NCBI RefSeq assembly: GCF_004122735.1
Contig: NZ_SDIF01000069.1
Location: forward strand, 1-34,872
Length of the DNA stretch: 34,872 bases
Reading direction: 5' to 3'
Source: Streptomyces sioyaensis
Lineage (GTDB): Bacteria; Actinomycetota; Actinomycetes; Streptomycetales; Streptomycetaceae
In this document: piece after piece, positions 23,422-34,872 of the stretch
Position numbering within the stretch: the first letter of the stretch is position 1
How the letters are laid out: every line of letters begins with the position of its first letter
Notes under the pieces: generated by a model
What the model was told of the DNA's origin: nothing
What the model saw: the letters and a program-made list of their open reading frames with translations, nothing else
Database searches by the model: none
Position numbers and translations under genes: made by a program

Positions 23422-24128
23422 TTGGTGGCCTCCACTACGGCGTTGTCCGGGACGTTGGCGGTGAGCAGTTCGCGTTCCAGGTGGCGGTCCAGGCGCAGCA
23501 GCCGCCAGCCGTGGACCACGAAGGCGCACACCGCGGTGGGGATCGCCCACAACGCGAGCTGCAGCGGTTCGAGGTGGGTGCCGTAGGTGGTGTTGACGAA
23601 GCCGGTGATCAGCAGGATCGAGCCGACGGCGAGGAAGACGTCCTCCCCGAAGAACAGGCCGACGTTGTCCGCGCTGGCGGAGAAGGACCTGACCTTCTCC
23701 CGTGTCCGGTCCGGGAGTTGGCCGAACCTGCGTTCCGCCGCGCCCTCGGCCATCGGGACGGCCAGCGGACGGACGGTCTGGGCGTGGCCGAAGACATTGG
23801 TGAGCCCGACCGCGGCGCCGATCTGCCGCAGACCCAGGTAGAGCGCGAGGAAGCGGCCGGTGGTGAGCCGGGCGAAGCGGGCGATGAGGTTGCGGGCCTG
23901 TTCCTGGAGGCCGTAGCGCTCCAGGAGGCCGATGACCGGGAGGGTGATCGCGAAGATGGTCACGGCCCGGCTGCCGGCGAAGCCCGCGCCGAACGCGGCG
24001 AGCACCTTGCCCGGTGACAGTCCGCCGAGGAGGCCGGTGGCAATGCCGGCCACCCCCACGACCAGGAGGGGATTGCGTTTCGTGGCGAAGCCGATCACGA
24101 CCACGAGCACGCCGAGGAGCACGATCAT
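23418..24128 (-). CDS. DUF969 membrane protein, partner of DUF979
   Basis: A 236-aa membrane protein of the DUF969 family, with hydrophobic helices at about residues 1-35, 45-75, 90-115, 155-180 and 185-205. Recognisable segments are GAGFAGSRAVTIFAITLPVIGLLERYGLQ and GLTNVFGHAQTVRPL. It is the first gene of the DUF969-DUF979 pair and probably forms a transporter with it. ATG 24128 has a GAAGGCGGA ribosome site. The 160 bases upstream contain an operator shared with the gntR-pxpA intergenic region, so expression likely follows the GntR regulator. Substrate is inferred from neighbours only. Confidence 0.9.
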   Translation of the reverse strand: MIVLLGVLVVVIGFATKRNPLLVVGVAGIATGLLGGLSPGKVLAAFGAGFAGSRAVTIFAITLPVIGLLERYGLQEQARNLIARFARLTTGRFLALYLGLRQIGAAVGLTNVFGHAQTVRPLAVPMAEGAAERRFGQLPDRTREKVRSFSASADNVGLFFGEDVFLAVGSILLITGFVNTTYGTHLEPLQLALWAIPTAVCAFVVHGWRLLRLDRHLERELLTANVPDNAVVEATK

Positions 24129-24200
24129 GGGTCCGCCTTCCGCGTACGGGGACTCAACGAGTCCGTGAGGAGAGGGAGAAGATTGCAGCGGAGGCTAGGC

Positions 24201-24225
24201 GATTGTTCAACGATCCGACAAGGGG
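24201..24225 (-). promoter_or_regulatory. GntR operator upstream of DUF969
   Basis: Read on the minus strand, bases 24205-24222 spell CTTGTCGGATCGTTGAAC, followed by AATC. The same 18 bases occur on the plus strand at 25155-25172. The core TCGTTGAACAA fits the TnGTnnnACnA pattern of FadR-type GntR regulators. It lies about 75-100 bases before the DUF969 start. Confidence 0.75.
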
Positions 24226-24289
24226 TCTGCGCGAACGGATGTCCGACGGATCTCCGGGACCCCCCGCGCGGCGGTGCACACCGCGCGCC

Positions 24290-25033
24290 TCATCCCTCCG
24301 CGATGCGCTCGGCGTAGGCGCCCGACAGCTGACGGCGCGCGTCCTCCAGATAGGCGTGCAGCAGCCGCTCGGCCTCGGGGGCGTCGCCCGACTGCAGGAC
24401 TTCCACGATCTGGCGGTTGCGGGTCAGGTAGGGCGCGTAGAAGCGCCGGGGGTCCGCCATGACGTGGAAGACCAGCCTGAGCTCGGCCAGCACCCCCCGC
24501 ATCAGCTCCTCCGTGCGCGGGCTGCCGGCCAGGGCCACGATTCCCTGGTGAAAGCGGATGTTCGCCGTCGAGAGGTCCTGCCACTCCCGGGCCTCGGAGG
24601 CGGCCTCACCGGCCTGTACGGCGGTCTCGATCGCCGCGATGGCCTCGGTCGCCGCGGCGCCGTAGGGCCCCTCCCCCAGGCTTCGTACCGCCGCACACTC
24701 CACGAGCGTGCGCACCCGGTAGATGTCGTCCAGGTCCTCGACCGTCACCACCCGCACGAACACCCCGCGGTTGAGCTCGTGCACCAGCAGCCGCTCATGG
24801 GTCAGCAGCCGGAAGGCCTCCCGCAGGGTGTTGCGCGAGACGCCCAGCGCACCGCCGATGCTCTCCTCCGAGAGCCGGGCGCCGGGCGGGAAGTAGCCCT
24901 CGGTGATCCGGTCGCGCAGGATGTCGGCGACCCGCTCGGCCGTACTGGAGCGCCCCAGCTGGGCACGGTCCCGCTCCAGGCCGGCGACCTCGGTGAGCCG
25001 CCCCTGATCGTTCTTCGCCGCGCCGCCGGTCAT
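24290..25033 (-). CDS. GntR-family regulator, FCD (FadR) subgroup
   Basis: A 247-aa regulator with an N-terminal winged helix (about residues 30-95; recognition part ESIGGALGVSRNTLREAFRLL) and a C-terminal FCD domain (about 100-240) containing the acidic/histidine positions (DLDDIYRVR, NIRFHQGIV, HAYLEDAR) that usually bind a metal and a carboxylate ligand. ATG 25033 has GGGGAGCGG just upstream. It is divergent from pxpABC and upstream of DUF969 on the same strand. Matching operators lie in both flanking intergenic regions, so it likely senses 5-oxoproline or a related acid and controls pxpABC, DUF969-DUF979 and itself (inference). Confidence 0.93.
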   Translation of the reverse strand: MTGGAAKNDQGRLTEVAGLERDRAQLGRSSTAERVADILRDRITEGYFPPGARLSEESIGGALGVSRNTLREAFRLLTHERLLVHELNRGVFVRVVTVEDLDDIYRVRTLVECAAVRSLGEGPYGAAATEAIAAIETAVQAGEAASEAREWQDLSTANIRFHQGIVALAGSPRTEELMRGVLAELRLVFHVMADPRRFYAPYLTRNRQIVEVLQSGDAPEAERLLHAYLEDARRQLSGAYAERIAEG

Positions 25034-25154
25034 GCCGCTCCCCGCTCTCGTGCCGTACCGGGGCGGCCTGTGCGGCACCCGGCGTCGTATGAGCGGAAGT
25101 CAATCCCAGACGGGAGGACGAAACAACGCATCCGCCGCCGGATGTGGCACACCT

Positions 25155-25177
25155 CTTGTCGGATCGTTGAACGATCC
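25155..25177 (+). promoter_or_regulatory. GntR operator in the gntR-pxpA divergent region
   Basis: A perfect 17-bp palindrome, GGATCGTT-G-AACGATCC (25161-25177), is preceded by CTTGTC. Eighteen bases (25155-25172) are identical to the inverted copy before DUF969. Its core TCGTTGAACGA fits the FadR-type consensus TnGTnnnACnA. It sits about 125 bases from the gntR start and 155 from pxpA. The rest of the region (25034-25331) contains no gene. Confidence 0.8.
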
Positions 25178-25331
25178 CCTACGTTGTCCCCGACGACGGT
25201 CGGCTGGCGTGCCCTCGGGGGAGCACCACTGCGGATACGGGCCGGCCGGGACGAACCGCGCGCCCCCACCCGCCGACGGGCCGCCCGCGCCCCGCATCCC
25301 ACCGGCATCGAGCACCCCGGAACGGACAGAC

Positions 25332-26108
25332 ATGAGCGACCCAGCGGCTCCCTGCGTCATCGACCTCAACGCCGACCTCGGGGAAGGCTTCGGCCGCTGG
25401 CAGCTCACCGATGACGAGGCCCTGCTCTCCGTCGTCACCAGCGCCAATGTCGCCTGCGGCTTCCACGCCGGCGATCCGTCCACGATGCGCCGGGTGTGCG
25501 AACTGGCCGCCGGGCACGGCGTCGTGATCGGCGCCCAGGTCTCCTACCGCGATCTGGCCGGCTTCGGCCGCCGCGCGATGGACGTCCCGCCGGACGAACT
25601 CGCCGACGAGATCACCTACCAGATCGGCGCACTGGAGGTCTTCGCCCGCGCCGCCGGCGCCCGCGTCGGCTACGTCAAACCGCACGGCGCGCTCTACAAC
25701 CGCTGTGTCCACGACGAGGAGCAGGCCCACGCCGTCATCGCCGGCGTCCGCGCCGCGGGCGGCGCCCTGCCGGTCCTCGGGCTGCCCGGCTCCCGCCTGC
25801 ACGAGGCCGCCCGCGACGCGCAACTCCCCGTCGTCGGCGAGGCGTTCGCCGACCGCGCCTACACCGCCGAGGGCACCCTGGTGCCCCGCCGCGAGCCGGA
25901 CGCGGTGATCCACGACCCCGACGAGGTCGTCAAGCGCGCCCTCGGCATGGCTCGCGACCAGGCCGTCACCTCCCGCGACGGCACCCGCGTCGCCCTGACG
26001 GCGCGCTCCCTGTGCCTGCACGGCGACACCCCCGGCGCCGCCGACCTCGCCCGGCGGGTCCGGTCCGAACTGACCGCGTCCGGCGTCCGCCTCCGGAGCT
26101 TCGTATGA
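25332..26108 (+). CDS. pxpA: 5-oxoprolinase subunit PxpA (LamB/YcsF family)
   Basis: First subunit of the bacterial ATP-dependent 5-oxoprolinase PxpABC, which opens 5-oxoproline to glutamate in the cytoplasm. At 258 aa it has the usual length. The start block IDLNADLGEGFG (residues 10-21), ANVACGFHAGDPSTM (38-52) and GYVKPHGALYN are the family signatures with putative metal and active-site carboxylates. ATG 25332 is chosen because it opens the conserved block; the ribosome site is weak, and about 300 in-frame bases upstream are the regulatory region. It overlaps pxpB by four bases. The GntR operator upstream suggests substrate-inducible expression. Confidence 0.95.
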   Translation: MSDPAAPCVIDLNADLGEGFGRWQLTDDEALLSVVTSANVACGFHAGDPSTMRRVCELAAGHGVVIGAQVSYRDLAGFGRRAMDVPPDELADEITYQIGALEVFARAAGARVGYVKPHGALYNRCVHDEEQAHAVIAGVRAAGGALPVLGLPGSRLHEAARDAQLPVVGEAFADRAYTAEGTLVPRREPDAVIHDPDEVVKRALGMARDQAVTSRDGTRVALTARSLCLHGDTPGAADLARRVRSELTASGVRLRSFV

Positions 26109-26725
26109 AACCGCTGCCGGTCGGGGAACACGGGCTGCTGATCGAGCTGGACAGCGCGGAGGAGGTCGAGGCCCTGCACGCCGAACTGCTCCGGCGGGCC
26201 GCCGACGGTGCCCTGCCGCCGCTGCGCGAGATCGTGCCGGCCGCCCGTACGGTCTTCCTCGACGGCCTCGCCGACCCGCGCGGGCTGCTCGCCGAACTGG
26301 CCACCTGGGACATTCCGCCGCTGACCGCGGGAGACCGTCCCACCGTGCGGATCCCGGTCCGCTACGACGGCCCCGACCTCGCCGATGTCGCCGCCCTGTG
26401 GGGCGTCACCCCCGAGGAGGTCGTACGGCTGCACTCCGCCACGGAGTTCCATGTCGCCTTCTGCGGCTTCGCCCCCGGCTTCGGCTATCTGACCGGGCTG
26501 CCCGAGCCGCTGCACGTGCCGCGCCGGGACACCCCCCGCACCAAGGTCCCGGTCGGCTCGGTCGCCCTCGCCGGCCCGTACACCGGGGTCTATCCCCGCT
26601 CCTCCCCCGGCGGCTGGCAGCTGATCGGCACCACCGACACCGTCCTGTGGGACCCGCGCCGGGAGCCGGCGGCGCTGCTCGTCCCGGGTACCCGCGTCCG
26701 CTTCGTCCCGCAGGAGACCGCCTGA
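26105..26725 (+). CDS. pxpB: 5-oxoprolinase subunit PxpB
   Basis: A 206-aa subunit of the PxpABC oxoprolinase, formerly annotated as allophanate hydrolase subunit 1/KipI. The family motif FCGFAPGFGYLTGLPEPLHVPRR is present, with SVALAGPYTGVYPRSSPGGWQLIG in the C-terminal half. Its ATG overlaps the pxpA stop (ATGA at 26105-26108), and its own stop shares one base with the pxpC ATG (TGATG). The three genes are therefore translationally coupled. A role as a sporulation kinase inhibitor (KipI) is not suggested by this context. Confidence 0.94.
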   Translation: MKPLPVGEHGLLIELDSAEEVEALHAELLRRAADGALPPLREIVPAARTVFLDGLADPRGLLAELATWDIPPLTAGDRPTVRIPVRYDGPDLADVAALWGVTPEEVVRLHSATEFHVAFCGFAPGFGYLTGLPEPLHVPRRDTPRTKVPVGSVALAGPYTGVYPRSSPGGWQLIGTTDTVLWDPRREPAALLVPGTRVRFVPQETA

Positions 26726-27588
26726 TGACCGACCGCGCCTTCTCGGTCGTCCGGGCCGGTGCGCTCACGACCGTCCAGGACCTCGGCAGGCCCGGCCATG
26801 CCCACCTCGGGGTGCCACGCGCCGGCGCCCTGGACGCGCCCGCGCACCGCCTCGCCAACCGCCTGGCCGGCAACCCCGGGTCCGCCGCCACCCTGGAGAC
26901 CACGCTCACCGGCTGCGCACTGCGGGTCCGTACGGCCACCACCGTGGCCGTCACCGGCGCCCCCTGCCCGGTGACCGTCGACGGCCACCCCGCCCCCTGG
27001 GGTGCCCCGGTGCGCGTCCCGGCGGGCGCCGTCCTGGACGCGGGTCCGGCCACCCACGGGCTGCGCTCCTACCTCGCCTTCGCCGGCGGCATCGCCACCG
27101 AGCCGGTCCTCGGCAGCCGCGCCGCCGATCTGCTCTCCGGCCTCGGGCCCGACCCGCTCACCGAGGGCGCGGTGCTCCCCCTGGGCGATCCGCACGGCCC
27201 GCCGGCCACCGCGGACGCCGTCCCGCACCCGGGCCCGGTGACCGAGCTGCTGCTCCCGTTCCTGCCCGGCCCGCGCGACGACTGGTTCACCGAGGCCGGT
27301 CTGCGCACCCTGGTCACCGGCCGTTTCCGGGTCTCCCCGGCCGGCAACCGCATCGGGCTGCACACCGAGGGCCCGCCCCTGGAGCGCGCCCGGGCCGGTG
27401 AACTGCCCAGCGAGGGCATGCCGCTGGGCGCCCTCCAGGTCCCGCCGAACGGCCTGCCGGTCCTCTTCCTCCACGATCACCCGACCACCGGCGGCTACCC
27501 GGTCGTCGGCGTGGTCCCCGAGCGCTTCCTGGCCCCCGCGGCGCAGGCGACGCCCGGGACACCGGTCCGGTTCCTCCGGATGCGCTAG
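26725..27588 (+). CDS. pxpC: 5-oxoprolinase subunit PxpC
   Basis: A 287-aa biotin-dependent-carboxyltransferase-like subunit of PxpABC, formerly called KipA or allophanate hydrolase subunit 2. Characteristic segments are VVRAGALTTVQDLGRPGHAHLGVP near the N-terminus, RSYLAFAGGI in the middle and NRIGLHTEGPPLERAR toward the C-terminus. It starts one base inside the pxpB stop codon and is the last gene of the operon. It is convergent with the fused oxoprolinase gene 67 bases away. A weak stem, CAGGT (27611-27615) with ACCTG (27622-27626), lies between them. Confidence 0.94.
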   Translation: MTDRAFSVVRAGALTTVQDLGRPGHAHLGVPRAGALDAPAHRLANRLAGNPGSAATLETTLTGCALRVRTATTVAVTGAPCPVTVDGHPAPWGAPVRVPAGAVLDAGPATHGLRSYLAFAGGIATEPVLGSRAADLLSGLGPDPLTEGAVLPLGDPHGPPATADAVPHPGPVTELLLPFLPGPRDDWFTEAGLRTLVTGRFRVSPAGNRIGLHTEGPPLERARAGELPSEGMPLGALQVPPNGLPVLFLHDHPTTGGYPVVGVVPERFLAPAAQATPGTPVRFLRMR

Positions 27589-27655
27589 GCCTGTCCGACG
27601 GGTGGGGCCCCAGGTGTGCTGACCTGAGAGGTGGGTGTCCGTGCCGGCCGCCGGT

Positions 27656-31284
<3,629 letters not shown>

Positions 31285-31288
<4 letters not shown>

Positions 31289-32226
31289 CCTGCCATTGTC
31301 GCAGCGCCCTTCACCGTCCCGGCGGTTTTCCCCAGCGCGGCGCCGCCCGGCTCGGTCAGGGCGGCGAGCGCGGTGCGGGTGGCGCGCTCGGCCGCGGCGT
31401 CCAGCAGCCGGCCGGAGCCGGCCACACCGTGCCGGCACTCCTTCAGGGCCAGGGAGAGCAGGCCGGGCAGCAGGTCCGTGCACCGGTCGGCGACCCAGCG
31501 GGTGCCGCGGGTCGCCATCCACACGGCCGATCCGGCGCGGGTCGGCGGCGGGCCGTCGAGGGCGAGCGCGGGCGGCGGCCCGACCGACAGGCCGGCGGCG
31601 GTGAGCGCTGTATGGAAGCCGCGGGCCAGCAGCCGGTGGCCGCGCTCGCTGGGGTGCAGCCGGTCCACGCTCCACGAGGCGCGCTCGGCGACCCAGGGGT
31701 GGTCGGCGAGGTGCAGATGCACGCCCTGGTAGCGGGCGGACACCGCATGGACCACGGTGTTGACCGCATGCATCCGGCGGGCGAGCGGACGGGCCAGCGG
31801 CCCGGGCAGCCCCAGCATCCGGCCGGGGTCGGGCAGACAGGCCGTCAGCACCACGGCCCCGTCGGCGCTCAGCGCGCCGTGCGCCCGGTCCAGCGCGGCC
31901 GTGACCCGCTCGATGGCGAAGGCGGCGCGCAGGGTGTCGTTCGCCCCGACGATCAGTGAGGCGAACCGCGGACGCAGCTCCCGTGCCAGGGGCAGCTGCC
32001 GCTCGGCCACGTCCGCCGTCTGTGCGCCGCTGCACGCCAGGTTCACCAGCTCCACGCCCCCCGGCCGCTCCCCCAGCGCCCCGGACAGCAGGGCGGCCCA
32101 GCCGCGCCAACCGCCGCCCGCAACGGGGTCGCCGAGGCCTTCGGTCAGCGAGTCACCGAGCGCGACGAAACGGGCCGGAACCGGGAAGCGGTCGCCGGTC
32201 GCCGTCCCCTGCAACCTCACCTTCAC
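31285..32226 (-). CDS. SGNH/GDSL-type hydrolase
   Basis: A 313-aa SGNH-fold esterase/lipase-like enzyme. Block I is FVALGDSLTEG with Ser near residue 26; the glycine and asparagine blocks are LACSGAQ and VGANDTLR; the Asp-His pair is SVDRLHPSERGH (about residues 192-203). The C-terminal 100 residues are Ala/Arg-rich and not conserved-looking. There is no signal peptide, so it is likely cytoplasmic. GTG 32226 gives a four-base overlap with the preceding glycosyltransferase stop (GTGA); GTG 32229 is possible. Its gene is followed by the oxoprolinase with another four-base overlap. A role in de-esterifying a lipid or glycan made by the two adjacent glycosyltransferases is possible but unproven. 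Confidence 0.88.
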
Positions 32227-33461
32227 CACCCGCCCCTCGGACCGGCCGGGTACGGCGAGGCCGCGGCGGCGAGGGAACGGGCCAGCGGGGCGGGCGCGTC
32301 GTGCGCGGCCAGGAAGGCGTCGACGGCGGGCTGCCAGCCGTAGCCCTCGGCCCGCCGGCGGGCGGCCGCGCGCCGGGCGGGCTCGGGCCGGGCCAGCACC
32401 CGCTGGACGGCATCGGCGTACGAGGGCCCGTCGTCGAGGGCCGTGTCGCCGCCGCTGCCGACGAGGCCGGCCAGCGCCGAGGCCGCGCTGGCGACCACCG
32501 GCGTGCCGCAGGCAAGCGCCTCCAGGGCGGCCAGCCCGAACGTCTCGGCCGGTCCGGGCGCCAGCGCGACATCGGCGGCGGCCTGGAGCGCGGCGAGGCG
32601 GGACCGGTCGGCGAGGTGCCCGAGGAACGCCGCGGGCAGCCGCTCGTCCCGTGCCCGGGCCTCCAGGCGGGTGCGCAGCGGGCCGTCACCGACCACCACC
32701 AGGGCCGCGTCGACCCCGCGCCGCCGCAGCTGGGCCAGGGCGTCCAGGGCCCGTCCCGGCCGCTTCTCCTGCGACAGCCGGGAGCAGAGCAGCAGCAGGA
32801 CCTCCGCCCGGCCCGCGGTGCGCCGGCGCAGCGCGGCGCTGCGGCAGTCCGGATGCCAGGCGTCGAGATCGACACCGAGCGGTGCGCGCACCACGTTGCG
32901 CGCGCCGACCCGGGTGAACTCCGCCGCCGCCCACTCGGTGGTGCACACGACCCGGCTGTAGGCGTGCGCCGTACGGGTGTTGAGCCGGTCCGCGGCGGCG
33001 CGGGCGAGCGGCTGCGGGACGCCCCAGGTGCGCAGCACCCCGTCCACGCTCTCGTGCGAGACCATCATCGCCGGCACCCGGGCCCGGCGCGCCCACTCCC
33101 CCGTCCAGCGCAGCGTCGTACGGTCGGAGACCTCCAGCCGGTCGGGAGCCAGCGCGGCCAGCAGCCGCTGCAACCGGGGACGGTCGGTGAGCATGCGGTA
33201 GCCACCGCTGCCCGGCAGTTCCGGCCCCGGCAGGGTGATCACCCGTCCCTGTGCGGTGTCCTCGTCGTGGATCCGGGCCGGCGTGCCCGTCCCGTCCGGC
33301 CGCGGCGGTCCGGGCACGATGAGCACCGGCTCGTGGCCGGCGGCCCGGTAGCCCGCGCCGAGTTCGCGCAGTGCGGTGCGCAGCCCGCCGGAGGCCGGGG
33401 TGACGAAGTTGGCGATCCGGACGATGCGCAGGCCCCTCCCGGAGTCGTGCCGCGCGGTCAT
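32223..33461 (-). CDS. GT4-family glycosyltransferase
   Basis: A 412-aa GT-B fold glycosyltransferase of family 4, transferring a sugar from a nucleotide donor with retention. The N-terminal half has FVTPASGGLRTALRELGAGYRAAGHE, typical of acceptor-side domains. The donor side has LLCSRLSQEKRPGRAL, VVVGDGPLR and the EX7E motif AETFGLAALEALACGTPVV. It begins with an ATG overlapping the stop of the other glycosyltransferase (ATGA, 33458-33461) and runs into the SGNH hydrolase gene by four bases. No membrane helix is seen. The donor may be GDP-mannose, by comparison with actinobacterial lipid mannosyltransferases, but the sequence does not decide it. Confidence 0.9.
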   Translation of the reverse strand: MTARHDSGRGLRIVRIANFVTPASGGLRTALRELGAGYRAAGHEPVLIVPGPPRPDGTGTPARIHDEDTAQGRVITLPGPELPGSGGYRMLTDRPRLQRLLAALAPDRLEVSDRTTLRWTGEWARRARVPAMMVSHESVDGVLRTWGVPQPLARAAADRLNTRTAHAYSRVVCTTEWAAAEFTRVGARNVVRAPLGVDLDAWHPDCRSAALRRRTAGRAEVLLLLCSRLSQEKRPGRALDALAQLRRRGVDAALVVVGDGPLRTRLEARARDERLPAAFLGHLADRSRLAALQAAADVALAPGPAETFGLAALEALACGTPVVASAASALAGLVGSGGDTALDDGPSYADAVQRVLARPEPARRAAARRRAEGYGWQPAVDAFLAAHDAPAPLARSLAAAASPYPAGPRGGW

Positions 33462-34585
33462 GCCGCCACCGCCGTCCGGTCGCTCAGCACGGCCTCGTAG
33501 TGGGCCAGCAGCTGGTCGCCCACCGCCTCCCAGGTGCGCTGCGCGACGGCGCCACGGGCCGCGGCACCGTACCGGGCGCGCAGCTCGGCGCTGCCCGCCA
33601 GGAAGCGCACCGCGTCCCGGAAGGCGGCGCCGTCGCCCGGTGTCACCAGCAGCCCCGTACGGCCGTGGTCCACCAGGTCGAGCGGGCCGCCCGCCCGCGG
33701 CGCCACCACCGGCACACCCGAGGCCATCGCCTCCTGCACGGTCTGGCAGAAGGTCTCATACGGCCCGGTGTGCACGAAGACGTCCAACGAGGCGTAGAGA
33801 CGGGCGAGTTCGTCGCCGGTGCGGCGGCCCATGAAGCGGACCTCCGGCAGCGCGGCCCGCAGCCCGGCAGCGCTGGGGCCGTCGCCGATGACGACGGTGC
33901 GCACGCCCGGCAGCCGCGAGGTCTCTGCCAGCAGCCGGACCTCCTTCTCCGGCGCCAGCCGGCCCACGTACCCCACCAGCAGCTCCCGCCCCGCGGCCAG
34001 CGAGCTGCGCAGCACCGCGTCACGCCGCCCGGGGTGGAACCGTTCGGAGTCGACACCGCGCGGCCACAGATGCACCCGCGGCACACCGTGCTCGGTGAGA
34101 TCCAGCAGGGCGGCACTGGACGGCGCCAGGGTGCGGTCGGCGGCGGCATGCACCGCCTTGATGCGCCGCCAGGCCGTGGCCGCACCGCCGCCGAGGTAAG
34201 TACGGGCATAACGGCCCAGGTCGGTCTGGTAGACGGCGATCGCGGGCACCCGCTGCCGGGTGGCGGCCGCCATCGCGCGGGCGCCGAGGACGAAGGGACT
34301 GGCGAGGTGCACCAGGTCGGGGCGGTGCCCGGCGAGCGCGGCGGACAGCCGCCGCCCGGGGAGCGCGATCCGCACCTGCGGATAGCCGGGCAGCGGCACC
34401 GAGGGCACGCGGACCACGGGGCAGGGGCTCTCCTGGGTACCGGAGGCCGGCGCGGCGCCACCGAGCGGTGCGATGACGAGCGGATCATGACCGCGCCGGA
34501 CGAGGTGCCGGGCGGTTTCCAGGGCGCAGTGGGCTACGCCGTTGACATCGGGCGGGAAGGATTCGGTGACGAGGGCGACACGCAT
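33458..34585 (-). CDS. GT4-family glycosyltransferase, MgtA/PimB-like mannosyltransferase
   Basis: A 375-aa GT4 glycosyltransferase, the first gene of a four-gene minus-strand operon. Its N-terminus VALVTESFPPDVNGVAHCAL and motif GPYETFCQTVQEAMASGVPVVAP are strongly like the MgtA/PimB-type GDP-mannose-dependent mannosyltransferases that modify phosphatidylinositol or glucuronosyl-diacylglycerol in actinobacteria. Other donor-site pieces are YVGRLAPEKEV and VIGDGPSAAGL. ATG 34585 is chosen because it begins the first beta strand, although its ribosome site (GAGAA) is weak; an in-frame start at 34684 adds 33 residues from a repeat-rich region. Membrane-surface action is expected from the family. 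Exact acceptor unknown. Confidence 0.9.
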   Translation of the reverse strand: MRVALVTESFPPDVNGVAHCALETARHLVRRGHDPLVIAPLGGAAPASGTQESPCPVVRVPSVPLPGYPQVRIALPGRRLSAALAGHRPDLVHLASPFVLGARAMAAATRQRVPAIAVYQTDLGRYARTYLGGGAATAWRRIKAVHAAADRTLAPSSAALLDLTEHGVPRVHLWPRGVDSERFHPGRRDAVLRSSLAAGRELLVGYVGRLAPEKEVRLLAETSRLPGVRTVVIGDGPSAAGLRAALPEVRFMGRRTGDELARLYASLDVFVHTGPYETFCQTVQEAMASGVPVVAPRAGGPLDLVDHGRTGLLVTPGDGAAFRDAVRFLAGSAELRARYGAAARGAVAQRTWEAVGDQLLAHYEAVLSDRTAVAA

Positions 34586-34679
34586 ACGGCTGTTCTCGGC
34601 GCACCGTGCGTGGAGGGAACCAAGGGGATCTTTCCAGCCGGAGAACGTCTCCCCACGATTCGCTGCGCTCTGCTTGGCT

Positions 34680-34795
34680 CCCACGTTGTCGGCTTTCCCG
34701 CCGTGGGGGTTGCTCGCCTTTGCGCTTTGCGGCGCGCCCCACGTTGTCGGCTGTCCCGCCGCGGTGGCTGGTCGCCGTTGCGCCTGCGGCGGGCA
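34680..34795. repeat. Two imperfect 58-bp direct repeats upstream of the glycosyltransferase operon
   Basis: Copies at 34680-34737 and 34738-34795 both begin CCCACGTTGTCGGCT and end in TGCGGCG-type sequence, with scattered changes. They lie about 95-210 bases before the glycosyltransferase start. A shorter related CCCACG stretch occurs at about 34652. From 34586 to the window end I see no gene, only these repeats and short T-rich patches such as GCTTCGCTTTACG at the right edge. Confidence 0.6.
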
Positions 34796-34872
34796 GGTCC
34801 GCTGCGCGGGGCTGTCGGGTGCGGTGACGGGCCTCCGCGGGTGGGTGTCCGGACTGCTTCGCTTTACGTCCG

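Overview
The window is very GC-rich DNA whose codon third positions are almost always G or C. It carries a conservon (cvnABCD), a mycothiol-dependent dehydrogenase, a GylR-free glpF-glpK pair and many ATGA/GTGA start-stop overlaps. This points strongly to a Streptomyces or close relative. I see no rRNA, tRNA, CRISPR array, insertion sequence or prophage, so this looks like ordinary chromosome arm or core rather than a mobile island.

Left part (1-11.2 kb). A thiolase-like/lipid-transfer gene enters from outside the window. It is followed by glycerol uptake and phosphorylation (glpF, glpK). Converging on glpK is a conservon on the minus strand: cvnA (sensor kinase-like), cvnB (roadblock), cvnC (DUF742) and cvnD (small GTPase). 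The conservon is split: an epoxide-hydrolase-like gene and its TetR regulator lie between cvnC and cvnD, with a hairpin after cvnC and twin palindromes in front of the hydrolase. The 3' ends of both glpK and cvnD carry short tandem duplications that include the stop codon. A small two-helix membrane protein lies divergent from cvnA.

Middle part (11.2-21.4 kb). A Rieske ferredoxin (minus) and an IclR regulator (plus) diverge from a palindromic control region. They are followed by an S-(hydroxymethyl)mycothiol dehydrogenase for formaldehyde oxidation. Next, on the minus strand, comes the most unusual locus: a three-gene, condensin-like operon. In transcription order it holds a kleisin-like protein (507 aa), a possible 46-aa small ORF overlapping both neighbours, a winged-helix/KITE-like protein (311 aa), a 16-bp tandem repeat array, and a 1576-aa SMC-like ATPase. 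The ATPase has unusual Walker A and Walker B motifs. No JetD-type nuclease lies beside it, so it is not a complete Wadjet system.

Right part (21.7-34.6 kb). This is a 5-oxoproline (pyroglutamate) utilisation region. Pcp frees pyroglutamate from peptides, DUF969/DUF979 are putative membrane transport partners, and PxpABC and a fused HyuA-HyuB oxoprolinase are two separate ATP-dependent 5-oxoprolinases. A GntR/FCD regulator sits in the middle, and the same operator is found in front of DUF969 and between gntR and pxpA. The fused oxoprolinase is the last gene of a tightly overlapping four-gene operon that begins with two GT4 glycosyltransferases and an SGNH hydrolase.
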